Shown here in pieces: positions 22,991 through 38,275 of a stretch of 64,000 bases of DNA. This DNA comes from Linum tenue (lineage: Eukaryota; Streptophyta; Magnoliopsida; Malpighiales; Linaceae). Each line of letters begins with the position of its first letter. Position 1 is the first letter of the stretch. The DNA is taken from contig CAMGYJ010000004.1 of NCBI GenBank assembly GCA_946122785.1, forward strand, positions 16,390,150 to 16,454,149, given 5' to 3'. The position numbers were made by a program, and so were the translations under genes. The notes under the pieces are model-generated. The model saw nothing but the letters and a program-made list of their open reading frames with translations, made no database searches and had not been told where the DNA came from.

Positions 22991-25900
22991 AGTCATATAA
23001 ACACATAAACCGCTTAATTGTGTCATAATGACAAGACGTGCACGAGTACGAACTCTTAGTACCAAGTCCAAATTGTAGAATAAGGTGGATTTGCACTCTA
23101 AATGTCTTGTAATGTTGATAAACATTTGATTCCATGATTGGTTTAGTCATATAAACCCATAAACCGCTTAATTGTGTCATAATGACAAGATGTGCACGAG
23201 TACGAACTATTAGTACCATGTCCAAATTGTACAATAAGGTGGATTAGCACTCCAAATGTCTTGTAAAGTTGATAGACATGTGATTCAATGATTGGTTTAG
23301 TTATATAAACACATAAACCGCTTAATTGTGTCATAATGACAAGATGTGCACGAGTACGAACTATTAGTACAGTGTCCAAATTGTACAATAAGCTGGATTA
23401 GCACTCCTAATGTCATGTAAAGTTGATAGACATGTGATTCAATGATTGGTTTAGTCATATAAACACATAAACCGCTTAATTGTATCATAATGACAAGATG
23501 TGCACGAGTACGAACTATTAGTACCGTGTCTAAATTGTACAATAATGTGGATTTGCACTCCAAATGTCTTGTAAAGTTGATAGACATGTGATTCAATGAT
23601 TGGTTTAGTCATATAAACACATAAACCGCTTAATTGTGTCATAATGACAAGACGTGTACGAGTACGAACTCTTAGTACCAAGTCCAAATTGTACAATAAG
23701 ATGGATTTGCACTCCAAATGTCGTGTAATGTTGATAAACATGTGATTCAATGATTGGTTTAGTCATATAAACACATAAACTGCTTAATTGTGTCATAATG
23801 ACAAGATGTGCACAAGTACGAACTATTAGTACAAAGTCCAAATTGTAGAATAAGGTGGATTTGCACTCCAAATGTCTTGTAATGTTGATAAACATTTGAT
23901 TCCATGATTGGTTTAGTCATATAAACACATAAACCGTTTAATTGTGTCATAATGACAAGATGTGCACAAGTACAAACTATTAGTACAGTGTCCAAATTGT
24001 ACAATATAGTCGATTTGCACTCCAAATGTCTTGTAACGTTGATAGACATGTGATTCAATAATTGGTTTTGTCATTTAATCACATAAACTTCTTAATTGTG
24101 TCATAATGACAAGGTGTGCACAAGTACGAACTATTAGTACCAAGTCCAAATTGTAGAATAAGGTGGATTTGCACTCCAAATGTCTTGTAATGTTGATAAA
24201 CATTTGATTCCATGATTGGTTTAGTCATATAAACACACAAACCGCTTAATTGTATCATAATAACAAGATGTGCATGAATACGAACTATTAGTGCCGTGTC
24301 CAAATTGTACAATAAGGTGGATTAGCACTCCGAATGTCTTGTAAAGTTGATAGACATGTGATTCAATGATTGGTTTAGTCATATAAACACATAAACTACT
24401 TAATTGTGTCATAATGACAAGATGTGCACGAGTACGAACTATTAGTACCGTGTCCAAATTGTACAATAAGGTCGATTAGCACTCCAAATGTCTTGTAAAG
24501 TTGATAGACATGTGATTCAATGATTCGTTTAGTCATATAAACACATAAACCGATTAATTGTGTCAAAACGACAAGATGTGCATGAGTACGAACTATTAGT
24601 ACCGTGTCCAAATTGTACAATAAGGTGGATTAGCACTCCAAATGTCTTGTAAAGTTGATAAACATTTGATTCCATGATTGGTTTAGTCATATAAACACAT
24701 AAACCGCTTAATTGTATCATAATGACAAGATGTGCACGAGTACGAACTATTAGTACCGTCTCCAAATTGTACAATAAGGTGGATTAGCACTCTGAATGTC
24801 TTGTAAAATTGATAGACACGTGATTCAATGATTGGTTTAGTTATATAAACACATAAACCGCTTAATTGTGTCATAACGACAAGATGTGCAAGAGTACGAA
24901 CTATTAGTACCGTGTCCAAATTGTACAATAAGGTGGATTAGCACTCCAAATGTCTTGTAAAGTTGATAGACATGTGATTCAATGATTGGTTTAGTCATAT
25001 AAACACATAAACTACTTAATTGTGTCATAATGACAAGATGTGCACGAGTACGAACTATTAGTACCGTGTCCAAATTGTACAATAAGGTCGATTAGCACTC
25101 CAAATGTTTTTTAAAGTTGATAGCATTGTGATTCAATGATTGGTTTAGTCATATAAACACATAAACCGCTTAATTGTGTCATAACGACAAGATGTGCATG
25201 AGGACGAACTATTAGTACCGTGTCCAAATTGTACAATAAGGTGGATTAGCACTCCAAATGTCTTGTAAAGTTGATAGACATGTGATTCAAAGATTGGTTT
25301 AGTCATATAAATACATAAACCGCTTAATTGTGTCATAATGACAAGATGTGCACAAGTACGAACTATTAGTACAGTGTCCAAATTGTACAATAAGGTGGAT
25401 TTGCACTCCAAATGTCGTGTAATGTTGATAGACATGTGAATCAATGATTGGTTTTGTCATTTAAACACAAACTGCTTAATTGTGTCATAATGACAAGGTG
25501 TGCACAAGTACGAACTATTAGTACCAAGTCCAAATTGTAGAATAAGGTGGATTTGCACTCCAAATGTCTTGTAATGTTAATAACATTTGATTCCAGGATT
25601 GGTTTAGTCATATAAACACATAAACCGCTTAATTGTGTCATAATGACAAGATGTGCACAAGTACGAACTATTAGTACCGTGTCCAAATTGTACAATAAGG
25701 TGGATTAGCACTCCAAATGTCTTGTAAAGTTGATAGACATGTGATTCAATGATTGGTTTAGTCATATAAACACATAAACCGCTTAATTGTGTCATAATGA
25801 CAAGATGTGCACGAGTACGAACTATTAGTACCGTGTCCAAATTGTACAATAAGGTGGATTAGCACTCCAAATGTCTTGTAAAGTTGATAGACATGTGATT

Positions 25901-26832
25901 CAATGATTGGTTTAGTCATATAAACACATAAACTACTTAATTGTGTCATAATGACAAGATGTGCACGAGTACGAACTATTAGTACCGTGTCCAAATTGTA
26001 CAATAAGGTGGATTAGCACTCCAAATGTTTTGTAAAGGTTATAGACATGTGATTCAATGATTGGTTTAGTCATATAAACACATAAACCGCTTAATTGTGT
26101 CATAATGACAAGATGTGCATGAGTACGAACTATTAGTACCGTGTCCAAATTGTACAATAAGGTGGATTAGCACTCCAAATGTCTTGTAAAGTTGATAGAC
26201 ATGTAATTCAAAGATTGGTTTAGTCATATAAATACATAAACCGCTTAATTGTGTCATAATGACAAGATGTGCACAAGTACGAACTATTAGTACAGTGTCC
26301 AAATTATACAATAAGGTGGATTTGCACTCCAAATGTCTTGTAATGTTGATAGACATGTGATTCAATGATTGGTTTTGTCATTTAAACACATAAACTGCTT
26401 AATTGTGTCATAATGACAAGGTGTGCACAAGTACGAACTATTAGTACCAAGTCCAAATTGTAGAATAAGGTGGATTTTCACTCCAAATGTCTTGTAATGT
26501 TAATAACAATTGATTCCAGGATTGGTTTAGTCATATAAACACATAAACCGCTTAATTGTGTCATAATGACAAGATGTGCACAAGTACGAACTATTAGTAC
26601 CGTGTCCAAATTGTACAATAAGGTGGATTAGCACTCCAAATGTCTTGTAAAGTTGATAGACATGTGATTCAATGATTGGTTTAGTCATATAAACACATAA
26701 ACCGCTTAATTGTGTCATAATGACAAGATGTGCACGAGTACGAACTATTAGTACCGTGTCCAAATTGTACAATAGGTGGATAAGCACTCCAAATGTCTTG
26801 TAAAGTTGATAGACATGTGATTCAATGATTGG

Positions 26833-26932
26833 NNNNNNNNNNNNNNNNNNNNNNNNNNNNNNNNNNNNNNNNNNNNNNNNNNNNNNNNNNNNNNNNNNNN
26901 NNNNNNNNNNNNNNNNNNNNNNNNNNNNNNNN
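26833..26932. other. Assembly gap (100 N)
   Basis: Exactly 100 undetermined bases inside the satellite, the usual placeholder length. The left side ends at the last monomer position (ATGATTGG) and the right side resumes at about monomer position 82 (ATATTGTACAATAAGG). The gap is therefore about 82 bp plus an unknown whole number of monomers, rather than 100 bp. Confidence 0.97.
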
Positions 26933-27299
26933 ATATTGTACAATAAGGTGGATTAGCACTACAAATGTCTTGTACAGTTGATAGACGTGTGATTCTATTA
27001 TTAGTTTTATCATATAAACACATAAACCGCATAATTTTGTCATAATGACAATATGTGCACGAGTACGAACTATTTGTACCGTGTCCAAATTGTACAATAA
27101 GGTGGATTAACACTACAAATGTCTTGTAAAGTTGATAGACATGTGATTCAATAATTGGTTTGTTTATATAAACACATAAACCGTTTAATTGTTCATAATG
27201 AAAAGACATTCACGAGTACGAACTCTTAGTACCAAGTCCAAATTGTATAATAAGGTGGATTTTCACTCCAAATGCCGTGGAATGTTGATAAATATGTGA

Positions 27300-30200
27300 T
27301 TCAATGATTGGTTTAGTCATATAAACACATTAACCGCTTAATTGTGTCATAATAACAAGATGTGCACGAGTAAGAAATATTAGTACCGTGTCCAAATTAT
27401 ACAATACGGTGGATTAGCACTTTAAATGTCTTGTACAGTTGATAGACATGTGATTCTATTATTGGTTTTGTCATATAAACACATAAACCGCTTAATTGTG
27501 TCATAATGAAAAGACGTTCACGAGTACGAACTCTTAGTACCAAGTCCAAATTGTACAATAAGGTGGATTTGCACTCCAAATGTCTTGTAATGTTGATAAA
27601 CATTTGATTCCATGATTGGTTTAGTCATATAAACACATTAACCACTTAATTGTGTCATAATGACAAGATGTGCACGAGTACGAACTATTAGTACCGTGTC
27701 CAAATTGTACAATAAGGTGGATTAGCACTCCAAATGTCTTGTAAAGTTGATAGACATGTGATTCAATGATTGGTTTTGTCATATAAACACATAAACCGCT
27801 TAATTGTGTCATAATGACAAGATGTGCACGAGTACGAACTATTAGTACCGTGTCCAAATTGTACAATAAGGTGGATTAGCACTCCAAATGTCTTGTGAAG
27901 TTGATAGACATGTGATTCAATGATTGGTTTAGTCATATAAACACATAAACCGCTTAATTGTGTCATAATGAAAAGACGTTCACGAGTACGAACTCTTAGT
28001 ACCAAGTCCAAATTGTACAATAAGGTGGATTTGCACTCCAAATGTCGTGTAATGTTGATAAACATGTGATTCAATGATTGGTTTAGTCATATAAACACAT
28101 TAACCGCTTAATTGTGTCATAATGACAAGATGTGCACGAGTACGAACTATTAGTACCGTGCCAAATTTTACAATAAGGTGGATTAGCACTCCAAATGTCT
28201 TGTAAAGTTGATAGACATGTGATTCAATGATTGGTTTTGTCATATAAACACATAAACCACTTAATTGTGTCATAATGACAAGATGTGCACGAGTACGAAC
28301 TATTTGTACCGTGTCCAAATTGTACAATATGGTGGATTAGCACTACAAATGTCTTCTAAAGTTGATAGACATGTGATTCAATGATTGGTTTGGTCATATA
28401 AACAGATAAACCGCTTAATTGTTCATAATGAAAAGACGTTCACGAGTACGAACTCTTAGTACCAAGTCCAAATTGTACAATAAGGTGGATTTTCGCTCCA
28501 AATGTCGTGGAATGTTGATAAACATGTGATTCAATAATTGGTTTAGTCATATAAACACATTAACCGCTTAATTGTTTCATAATGACAAGATGTGCACGAG
28601 TACAAACTATTAGTACCGTGTCCATATTGTACAATAAGGTGGATTAGCACACCAAATGTCTTGTACAGTTGATAGACATGTGATTCTATTATTAGTTTTA
28701 TCATATAAACACATAAACCGTTTAATTGTTCATAATGACAAGATGTGCACGAGTGCGAACTATTAGTATCGTGTCCAAATTGTACAATAAGGTGGATTAG
28801 CACTCCAAATGTCTTGTGGAGTTGGTAGACATGTGATTCAATGATTGGTTTAGTCATATAAACACATAAACCACTTAATTGTGTCATAATGAAAAGACGT
28901 TCACGTGTACGAACTCTTAGTACCAAGTCCAAATTGTACAATAAGGTGGATTTGCACGCCAAATGTCGTGGAATGTTGATAAACATGTGATTCAATGATT
29001 GGTTTAGTCATATTAACACATTAACCGCTTAATTGTGTCATAATGACAAGATGTGCACGAGTACGAAATATTAGTACCGTGCCAAATTTTACAATAAGGT
29101 GGATTAGCACTCCAAATGTCTTGTAAAGTTGATAGACATGTGATTCAATGATTGGTTTTGTCATATAAACACATAAACCACATAATTGTGTCAGAATGAC
29201 CAGATGTGCACGAGTACGAACTATTGGTACCGTTTCCAAATTGTACAATAAGGTGGATTAGCACTACAAATGTCTTCTAAAGTTGATAGACATGTGATTC
29301 AATGATTGGTTTGGTCATATAAACAGATAAACCGCTTAATTGTTCATAATGAAAAGACGTTCACGAGTACGAACTCTTAGTACCAAGTCCAAATTGTACA
29401 ATAAGGTGGATTTTCGCTCCAAATGTCGTGGAATGTTGATAAACATGTGATTCAATAATTGGTTTAGTCATATAAACACATTAACCGCTTAATTGTGTCA
29501 TAATGACAAGATGTGCACGAGTACGAACTATTAGTACCGTGTCCAAATTGTACAATAAGGTGGATTAGCACTCCAAATGTCTTGTACAGTTGATAGACAT
29601 GTGATTCTATTATTGGTTTTATCATATAAACACATAAACCACTTAATTGTGTCAGAATGACCAGATGTGCACGAGTACGAACTATTTGTACCGTGTCCAA
29701 ATTGTACAATAAGGTGGATTAGCACTACAAATGTCTTCTAAAGTTGATAGACATGTGATTCAATGATTGGTATTGTCATATAAACAGATAAACCGCTTAA
29801 TTGTGTCATAATGAAAAGACGTTCACGAGTACGAACTCTTAGTACCAAGTCCAAATTGTACAATAAGGTGGATTTTCGCTCCAAATGTCGTGGAATGTTG
29901 ATAAACATGTGATTCAATAATTGGTTTAGTCATATAAACACATTAACCGCTTAATTGTGTCATAATGACAAGATGTGCACGAGTACGAACTATTAGTACC
30001 GTGTCCATATTGTACAATAAGGTGGATTAGCACTCCAAATGTCTTGTACAGTTGATAGACATGTGATTCTATTATTGGTTTTATCATATAAACACATAAA
30101 CCGCATAATTTTGTCATAATGACAAGATGTGCACGAGTACGAACTATTTGTACCGTGTCCAAATTGTACAATAAGGTGGATTAACACTACAAATGTCTTG

Positions 30201-33200
30201 TAAAGTTGATAGACATGTGATTCAATGATTGGTTTGTTTATATAAACACATAAACCGTTTAATTGTTCATAATGAAAAGACGTTCACGAGTACGAACTCT
30301 TAGTACCAAGTTCAAATTGTATAATAAGGTGGATTTTCACTCCAAATGCCGTGGAATGTTGATAAATATGTGATTCAATGATTGGTTTAGTCATATAAAC
30401 ACATTAACCGCTTAATTTTGTCATAATAACAAGATGTGCACGAGTACGAAATATTAGTACCATGTCCAAATTATACAATACGGTGGATTAGCACTTTAAA
30501 TGTGTTGTACAATTGATAGACTTGTGATTCTATTATTGGTTTTGTCATATAAACACATAAACCACTTAATTGTGTCATAATGAGAAGATGTGCACGAGTA
30601 CGAACTATTTGTACCGGGTCCAAATTGTACAATAAGGTGGATTAGCACTACAAATGTCTTGTAAAGTTGATAGAAATGTGATTCAATGATTGGTTTGGTC
30701 ATATAAACACATAAACCGCTTAATTGTTCATAATGAAAACACGTTCACGAGTACGAACTCTTAGTACCAAGTCCAAATAGTACAATAAGGTGGATTTTCA
30801 CTCCAAATGTCGTGTAATGTTGATAAACATGTGATTCAATGATTGGTTTAGTCATATAAACACATTAACCGCTTAATTGTGTCATAATGACAAGATGTGC
30901 ACGAGTACGAACTATTAGTACCGTGTCCAAATTGTACAATAAGGTGGATTAGCACTCCAAATGTCTTGTAAAGTTGATAGACATGTGATTCTATTATTAG
31001 TTTTATCATATAAACACATAAACCGCATAATTTTGTCATAATGACAAGATGTGCACGAGTACGAACTATTAGTACCGTGTCCATATTGTACAATAAGGTG
31101 GATTAGCACACCAAATGTCTTGTACAGTTGATAGACATGTGTTTCTATTATTAGTTTTATCATATAAACACATAAACCGTTTAATTGTTCATAATGACAA
31201 GATGTGCACGAGTGCGAAATATTAGTATCGTGTCCAAATTGTACAATAAGGTGGATTAGCACTCCAAATGTCTTGTGAAGTTGATAGACATGTGATTCAA
31301 TGATTGGTTTAGTCATATAAACACATAAACCGCTTAATTGTGTCATAATGAAAAGACGTTCACGAGTACGAACTCTTAGTACCAAGTCCAAATTGTACAA
31401 TAAGGTGGATTTGCACTCCAAATGTCGTGTAATGTTGATAAACATGTGATTCAATGATTGGTTTAGTCATATAAACACATTAACCGCTTAATTGTGTCAT
31501 AATGACAAGATGTGCACGAGTACGAAATATTAGTACCGTGTCCAAATTGTACAATAAGGTGGATTAGCACTCCAAATGTCTTGTAAAGTTGATAGACATG
31601 TGATTCAATGATTGGTTTTGTTATATAAACACATAAACCACTTAATTGTGTCAGAATGACCAGATGTGCACGAGTACGAACTATTGGTACCGTTTCCAAA
31701 TTGTACAATAAGGTGGATTAGCACTACAAATGTCTTCTAAAGTTGATAGACATGTGATTCAATGATTGGTTTAGTCATATAAACACATAAACCGCTTAAT
31801 TGTGTCATAATGAAAAGACGTTCACGAGTACGAACTCTTAGTACCAAGTCCAAATTGTACAATAAGGTGGATTTTCGCTCCAAATGTCGTGGAATGTTGA
31901 TAAACATGTGATTCAATAATTGGTTTAGTCATATAAACACATTAACCGCTTAATTGTGTCATAATGACAAGATGTGCACGAGTACGAACTATTAGTACCG
32001 TGTCCAAATTGTACAATAAGGTGGATTAGCACTCCAAATGTCTTGTAAAGTTGATAGACATGTGATTCTATTATTGGTTTTATCATATAAACACATAAAC
32101 CACTTAATTGTGTCAGAATGACCAGATGTGCACGAGTACGAACTATTTGTACCGTGTCCAAATTGTACAATAAGGTGGATTAGCACTACAAATGTCTTCT
32201 AAAGTTGATAGACATGTTATTCAATGATTGGTTTGGTCATATAAACAGATAAACCGCTTAATTGTTCATAATGAAAAGACGTTCACGAGTACGAACTCTT
32301 AGTACCAAGTCCAAATTGTACAATAAGGTGGATTTTCGCTCCAAATGTCGTGGAATGTTGATAAACATGTGATTCAATAATTGGTTTAGTCATATAAACA
32401 CATTAACCGCTTAATTGTGTCATAATGACAAGATGTGCACGAGTACGAACTATTAGTACCGTGTCCAAATTGTACAATAAGGTGGATTAGCACTCCAAAT
32501 GTCTTGTACAGTTGATAGACATGTGATTCTATTATTGGTTTTATCATATAAACACATAAACCGCATAATTTTGTCATAATGACAAGATGTGCACGAGTAC
32601 GAACTATTAGTACCATGTCCAAATTGTACAATAAGGTGGATTAGCACTACAAATGTCTTGTAAAGTTGATAGACATGTGATTCAATGATTGGTTTAGTTA
32701 TCTAAACACATAAACCGTTTAATTGTGTCATAATGAAAAGACGTTCACGAGTACGAACTCTTAGTACCAAGTTCAAATTGTATAATAAGGTGGATTTTCA
32801 CTCCAAATGCCGTGGAATGTTGATAAATATGTGATTAAATGATTGGTTTAGTCATATAAACACATTAACCGCTTAATTTTGTCATAATAACAAGATGTGC
32901 ACGAGTACGAAATATTAGTACCATGTCCAAATTATACAATACGGTGGATTAGCACTTTAAATGTCTTGTACAATTGATAGACTTGTGATTCTATTATTGG
33001 TTTTGTCATATAAACACATAAACCACTTAATTGTGTCATAATGAGAAGATGTGCACGAGTACGAACTATTTGTACCGGGTCCAAATTGTACAATAAGGTG
33101 GATTAGCACTACAAATGTCTTGTAAAGTTGATAGACATGTGATTCAATGATTGGTTTAGTCATATAAACACATAAACCGCTTAATTGTGTCATAATGAAA

Positions 33201-36200
33201 AGACGTTCACGAGTACGAACTCTTAGTACCAAGTCCAAATTGTACAATAAGGTGGATTTGCACTCCAAATGTCGTGTAATGTTGATAAACATGTGATTCA
33301 ATGATTGGTTTAGTCATATAAACACATTAACCGCTTAATTGTGTCATAATGACAAGATGTGCACGAGTACGAACTATTAGTACCGTGTCCAAATTGTACA
33401 ATAAGGTGGATTAGCACTCCAAATGTCTTGTAAAGTTGATAGACATGTGATTCTATTATTAGTTTTATCATATAAACACATAAACCGCATAATTTTGTCA
33501 TAATGACAAGATGTGCACGATTACGAACTATTTGTACCGTGTCCAAATTGTACAATAAGGTGGATTAACACTACAAATGTCTTGTAAAGTTTATAGACAT
33601 GTGATTCAATGATTGGTTTGTTTATATAAACACATAAACTGTTTAATTGTTCATAATGAAAAGACATTCACGAGTACGAACTCTTAGTACCAAGTCCAAA
33701 TTGTATAATAAGGTGGATTTTCACTCCAAATGTCGTGGAATGTTGATAAATATGTGATTCAATGATTGGTTTAGTCATATAAACACATTAACCGCTTAAT
33801 TGTGTCATAATAACAAGATGTGCACGAGTACGAAATATTAGTAACGTGTCCAAATTATACAATACGGTGGATTAGCACTTTAAATGTCTTGTACAGTTGA
33901 TAGACATGTGATTCTATTATTGGTTTTGCCATATAAACACATAAACCGTTTAATTGTTCATAATGACAAGATGTGCACGAATACGAACTATTAGTACCGT
34001 GTCCAAATTGTACAATAAGGTGGATTAGCACTCCAAATGTCTTGTGAAGTTGATAGACATGTGATTCAATGATTGGTTTAGTCATATAAACACATAAACC
34101 GCTTAATTGTGTCATAATGAAAAGACGTTCACGAGTACGAACTCTTAGTACCAAGTCCAAATTGTACAATAAGGTGGATTTGCACTCCAAATGTCGTGGA
34201 ATGTTGATAAACATGTGATTCAATGAAGTGTTTAGTCATATTAACACATTAACCGCTTAATTGTGTCATAATGACAAGATGTGCACGAGTACGAACTATT
34301 AGTACCGTGCCAAATTTTACAATAAGGTGGATTAGCACTCGAAATGTCTTGTAAAGTTGATAGACATGTGATTCAATGATTGGTTTGTCATATAAACACA
34401 TAAACCACTTAATTGTGTCATAATGACCAGATGTGCACGAGTACGAACTATTGGTACCGTTGACAAATTGTACAATAAGGTGGATTTGCACTACAAATGT
34501 CTTCTAAAGTTGATAGACATGTGATTCAATGATTGGTTTGGTCATATAAACAGATAAACCGCTTAATTGTGTCATAATGAAAAGACGTTCACGAGTACGA
34601 ACTCTTAGTACCAAGTCCAAATTGTACAATAAGGTGGATTATCGCTCCAAATGTCGTGGAATGTTGATAAACATGTGATTCAATAATTGGTTTAGTCATA
34701 TAAACACATTAACCGCTTAATTGTGTCATAATGACAAGATGTGCACGAGTACGAACTATTAGTACCGTGTCCAAATTGTACAATAAGGTGGATTAGCACT
34801 CCAAATGTCTTGTACAGTTGATAGACATGTGATTCTATTATTGTTTTTATCATATAAACACATAAACCGCATAATTTTGTTATAATGACAAGATGTGCAC
34901 GAGTACAAACTATTTGTACCGTGTCCAAATTGTATAATAAGGTGGATTAACACTACAAATGTCTTGTAAAGTTGATAGACATGTGATTCAATGATTGGTT
35001 TGTTTATATAAACACATAAACCGTTTAATTGTTCATAATGAAAAGACGTTCACGAGTACGAATTCTTAGTACCAAGTTCAAATTGTATAATAAGGTGGAT
35101 TTTCACTCCAAATGCCGTGGAATGTTGATAAATATGTGATTCAATGATTGGTTTAGTCATATAAACACATTAACCGCTTAATTGTGTCATAATAACAAGA
35201 TGTGCGCGAGTACGAAATATTAGTACCATGTCCAAATTATACAATACGGTGGATTAGCACTTTAAATGTCTTGTACAGTTGATAGACATGTGATTCTATT
35301 ATTGGTTTTGTCATATAAACACATAAACCACTTAATTGTGTCATAATGAGAAGATGTGCACGAGTACAAACTATTTGTACCGTGTCCAAATTGTACAATA
35401 AGGTGGATTAGCACTCCAAATGTCTTGTAAAGTTGATAGACATGTGATTCAATGATTGGTTTAGTCATATAAACACATAAACCGCTTAATTGTGTCATAA
35501 TGAAAAGACGTTCACGAGTACGAACTCTTAGTACCGAGTCCAAATTGTACAATAAGGTGGATTTGCACTCCAAATGTCGTGTAATGTTGATAAACATGTG
35601 ATTCAATGATTGGTTTAGTCATATAAACACATTAACCGCTTAATTGTGTCATAATGACAAGATGTGCACGAGTACGAACTATTAGTACCGTGTCCAAATT
35701 GTACAATAAGGTGGATTAGCACTCCAAATGTCTTGTAAAGTTGATAGACATGTGATTCTATTATTGGTTTTATCATATAAACACATAAACCGCATAATTT
35801 TGTCATAATGACAAGATGTGCACGAGTACGAACTATTTCTACCGTGTCCAAATTGTACAATAAGGTGGATTAGCACTACAAATGTCTTGTAAAGTTGATA
35901 GACATGTGATTCAATGATTGGTTTAGTTATCTAAACACATAAACCGTTTAATTGTGTCATAATGAAAAGACGTTCACGAGTACGAACTCTTAGTACCAAG
36001 TCCAAATTGTACAATAAGGTGGATTTTCACTCCAAATGTCGTGGAATGTTGATAAACATGTGATTCAATAATTGGTTTAGTCATATAAACACATTAACCG
36101 CTTAATTGTGTCATAATGACAAGATGTGCACGAGTACGAACTATTAGTACCGTGTCCAAATTGTACAATAAGGTGGATTAGCACTCCAAATGTCTTGTAA

Positions 36201-36486
36201 AGTTGATAGACATGTGATTCAATTATTGGTTTTATCATATAAACACATAAACCGCTTAATTTTGTCATAATGACAAGATGTGCACGAGTACGAACTATTA
36301 GTACCGTGTCCAAATTGTACAATAAGGTGGATTAGCACTCCAAATGTCTTGTAAAGTTGATAGACATGTGATTCAATGATTGGTTTAGTCATATAAACAC
36401 ATAAACCGCTTAATTATGTCATAATGAAAATACGTTCACGTGTACGAACTCTTAGTACCAAGTCCAAATTGTACAATAACTCGAGA
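27300..36486. repeat. Higher-order satellite region: class A/B trimers and 2.3-2.5-kb blocks
   Basis: Class A and class B monomers follow each other mostly as A-A-B, so close matches fall 461-462 bp apart (29464, 29926; 31463, 31925, 32386). A larger unit is also visible. The stretch from 29464 to about 31100 recurs at 31925 to about 33560 (offset 2461, 16 monomers). The part from 32386 to about 33560 recurs at 34692 to about 35860 (offset 2305, 15 monomers). Confidence 0.85.
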
Positions 36487-36646
36487 TGAATAACATCTCG
36501 GACGAGGTTGATTGGAGACGACTGACTCTCTCTGAACAACCTGATGATGGAGACGATTGACTGCGTCTCTTGAACTTGAACACACCTGGTACATCGCGGT
36601 CGACCTGTTGACTGAGTTACTCGACCGACGTATGTTGACCTCCTAA
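36487..36646. other. Filler sequence of unknown origin
   Basis: 160 bp, more GC-rich than the satellite. It has short internal echoes (GGAGACGACTGACT and GGAGACGATTGACT, GTTGACTGAGTTACTCGACC). It matches nothing else that I can see in this window and has no reading frame of note. Confidence 0.6.
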
Positions 36647-37832
36647 TAGACAACAGCGTCTGCAGATGTGTAATACCTAACTGACTCAACTATTGATGTC
36701 GCTTACCTCTTCTGCAGGGACAAAGGTTCCCAGTCCTTCACAAACAACAGGAAACACAAAGGTTCCTAGTCTTGCATACCCCATCAACTATTTTCAAGTT
36801 CACATGTTTCGCAAATTACCCTACTGTGGTTGTTCATATTTAATTAAGTGCGTTTAACAATTGCATAGTACAGCTTTAAGTGATCAAGGTGAATCTGATT
36901 GAGGCTTGCACTAGAAATCATCCACCACAACTACGGACTAACCTCAAGGTCAAAAGCACAACCAGTCCATCCCAAAATGTGATCATGCTGAGAAATCACC
37001 CAGTCAATAAAAAAGGGTTGAGAAACTTCTGCAATCTGCACATGGGGAAAGGGAGACAGTGAATCTTAATGTGTTATTGCTACCAATGAAATCAGACATC
37101 CCATAAACATCCATAGAAAATTTAAAAGACAAATTTGACCTAGTACAACTTCTACTTCTGCAATTTCAAGTAAGCCCCATTATTCATACCTATCAAAGTT
37201 TATGCCATCAGTCTCGTTCGTCCGCTCTGGCTGCTGTTGTTGGTATTCGCACTTCCCGTTGGCCATCAACGGCAGCGTACCTCCCCACCGCTATCGACGA
37301 TCCACACTACGGTACACCTCTCGAGTCTGCACTCTTCACTTCTCCGATCATCCCTTCCTCATCCGCCTCTCGAGCACAAGATTCAATCCATCATGCCTCG
37401 AACAGGTCACTCTCTTAATCCATAGAGGGATTAAACATCGATGGGAAGCGCAAAATCCAATTGCTTCAATCGATAGCCAGGATGAGAGGATAGGGTCCGT
37501 CAGCCACTATAGACAGCAATTGGAAAGGGGGTTTGAGCGTTGACATGAGTGGCAAAAGGAATAAATCACCAAACTAAAATTGAAAGTAAATATAACTTAA
37601 TGGATTGGAGACATGATTAGAATAAAATTTGGTACTATAATTCAAAAATATGTTGAAAAGTTTGTTTAGTGGTTAAAGGGTACGCATAAAAAAGTAATAG
37701 GACCAACTAATCATTTAAAAATTGTAAAAATTAAATAATTTAATTCCAATTAATAAACACCGTTAGATTAGATCTACGGTGTAGAAATCCTGTCGCATAG
37801 TATGTGTCTGACGCATACGAGTGTGACCCATA

Positions 37833-37873
<41 letters not shown>

Positions 37874-37876
<3 letters not shown>

Positions 37877-38275
37877 GAGTTCTACGGTACCCAGGGTGAA
37901 ATCCGGAGTACCGCATACCTTGAGTAAGAAAACGCTATCCAGAACTTGAATTGACTGATCTTTCGGGCATGATATTATACTCTAACCCTTAAAGATCAAA
38001 ATCTAGGTCTTAATTCTCTAAATCTTATACCCCAAGATTAATTTAATTAGAAACAATAATTGACGGTTATGATTCGTCCAAATATAGGCAAAAAAATCAA
38101 TGCACCATTTACGGTTTATAGTTTATGATTTAGATAATTAGGACCTAGGGTTGACTCGTTAAGGGTTAGGGTATAGTATCATGCCCAAAAATCCTGCTAA
38201 TTCGAGGTGTAGATAGCGTTTTCATACTCAAGGTATTCGGTACCCCGGGTTTCACCCGGGGTACCGTAGAAGGCA

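Larger units (their letters stand above)
14105..36486. repeat. 154-bp satellite array, main block
   Basis: About 145 monomers in one orientation, including the sequence gap at 26833-26932. The common monomer in the right half counts to exactly 154 bp. It runs from TTTAGTCATATAAACAC through GTGTCATAATGACAAGATG, CACGAGTACGAACTATTAGTACCGTG and GTACAATAAGGTGG to GACATGTGATTCAATGATTGG. At least two classes coexist. Class A has GATGTGCACGAG, AGTACCGTGTCC and GATTAGCACT with TGTAAAGTTGATAGAC. Class B has GACGTTCACGAG, AGTACCAAGTCC and GATTT(G/T)C(A/G)CT with GTCGTGTAATGTTGATAAAC. There are no genes inside. Confidence 0.96.

Noticed and set aside
37202..37543. Plus-strand 113-codon frame (MPSVSFVRSG..), also at 56025-56366, as a gene
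   Set aside because: Both copies are open only because the block is duplicated. There is no domain, and the GC-rich stretch is better explained as the first exon or 5' untranslated region of a minus-strand gene, or as plain flank.
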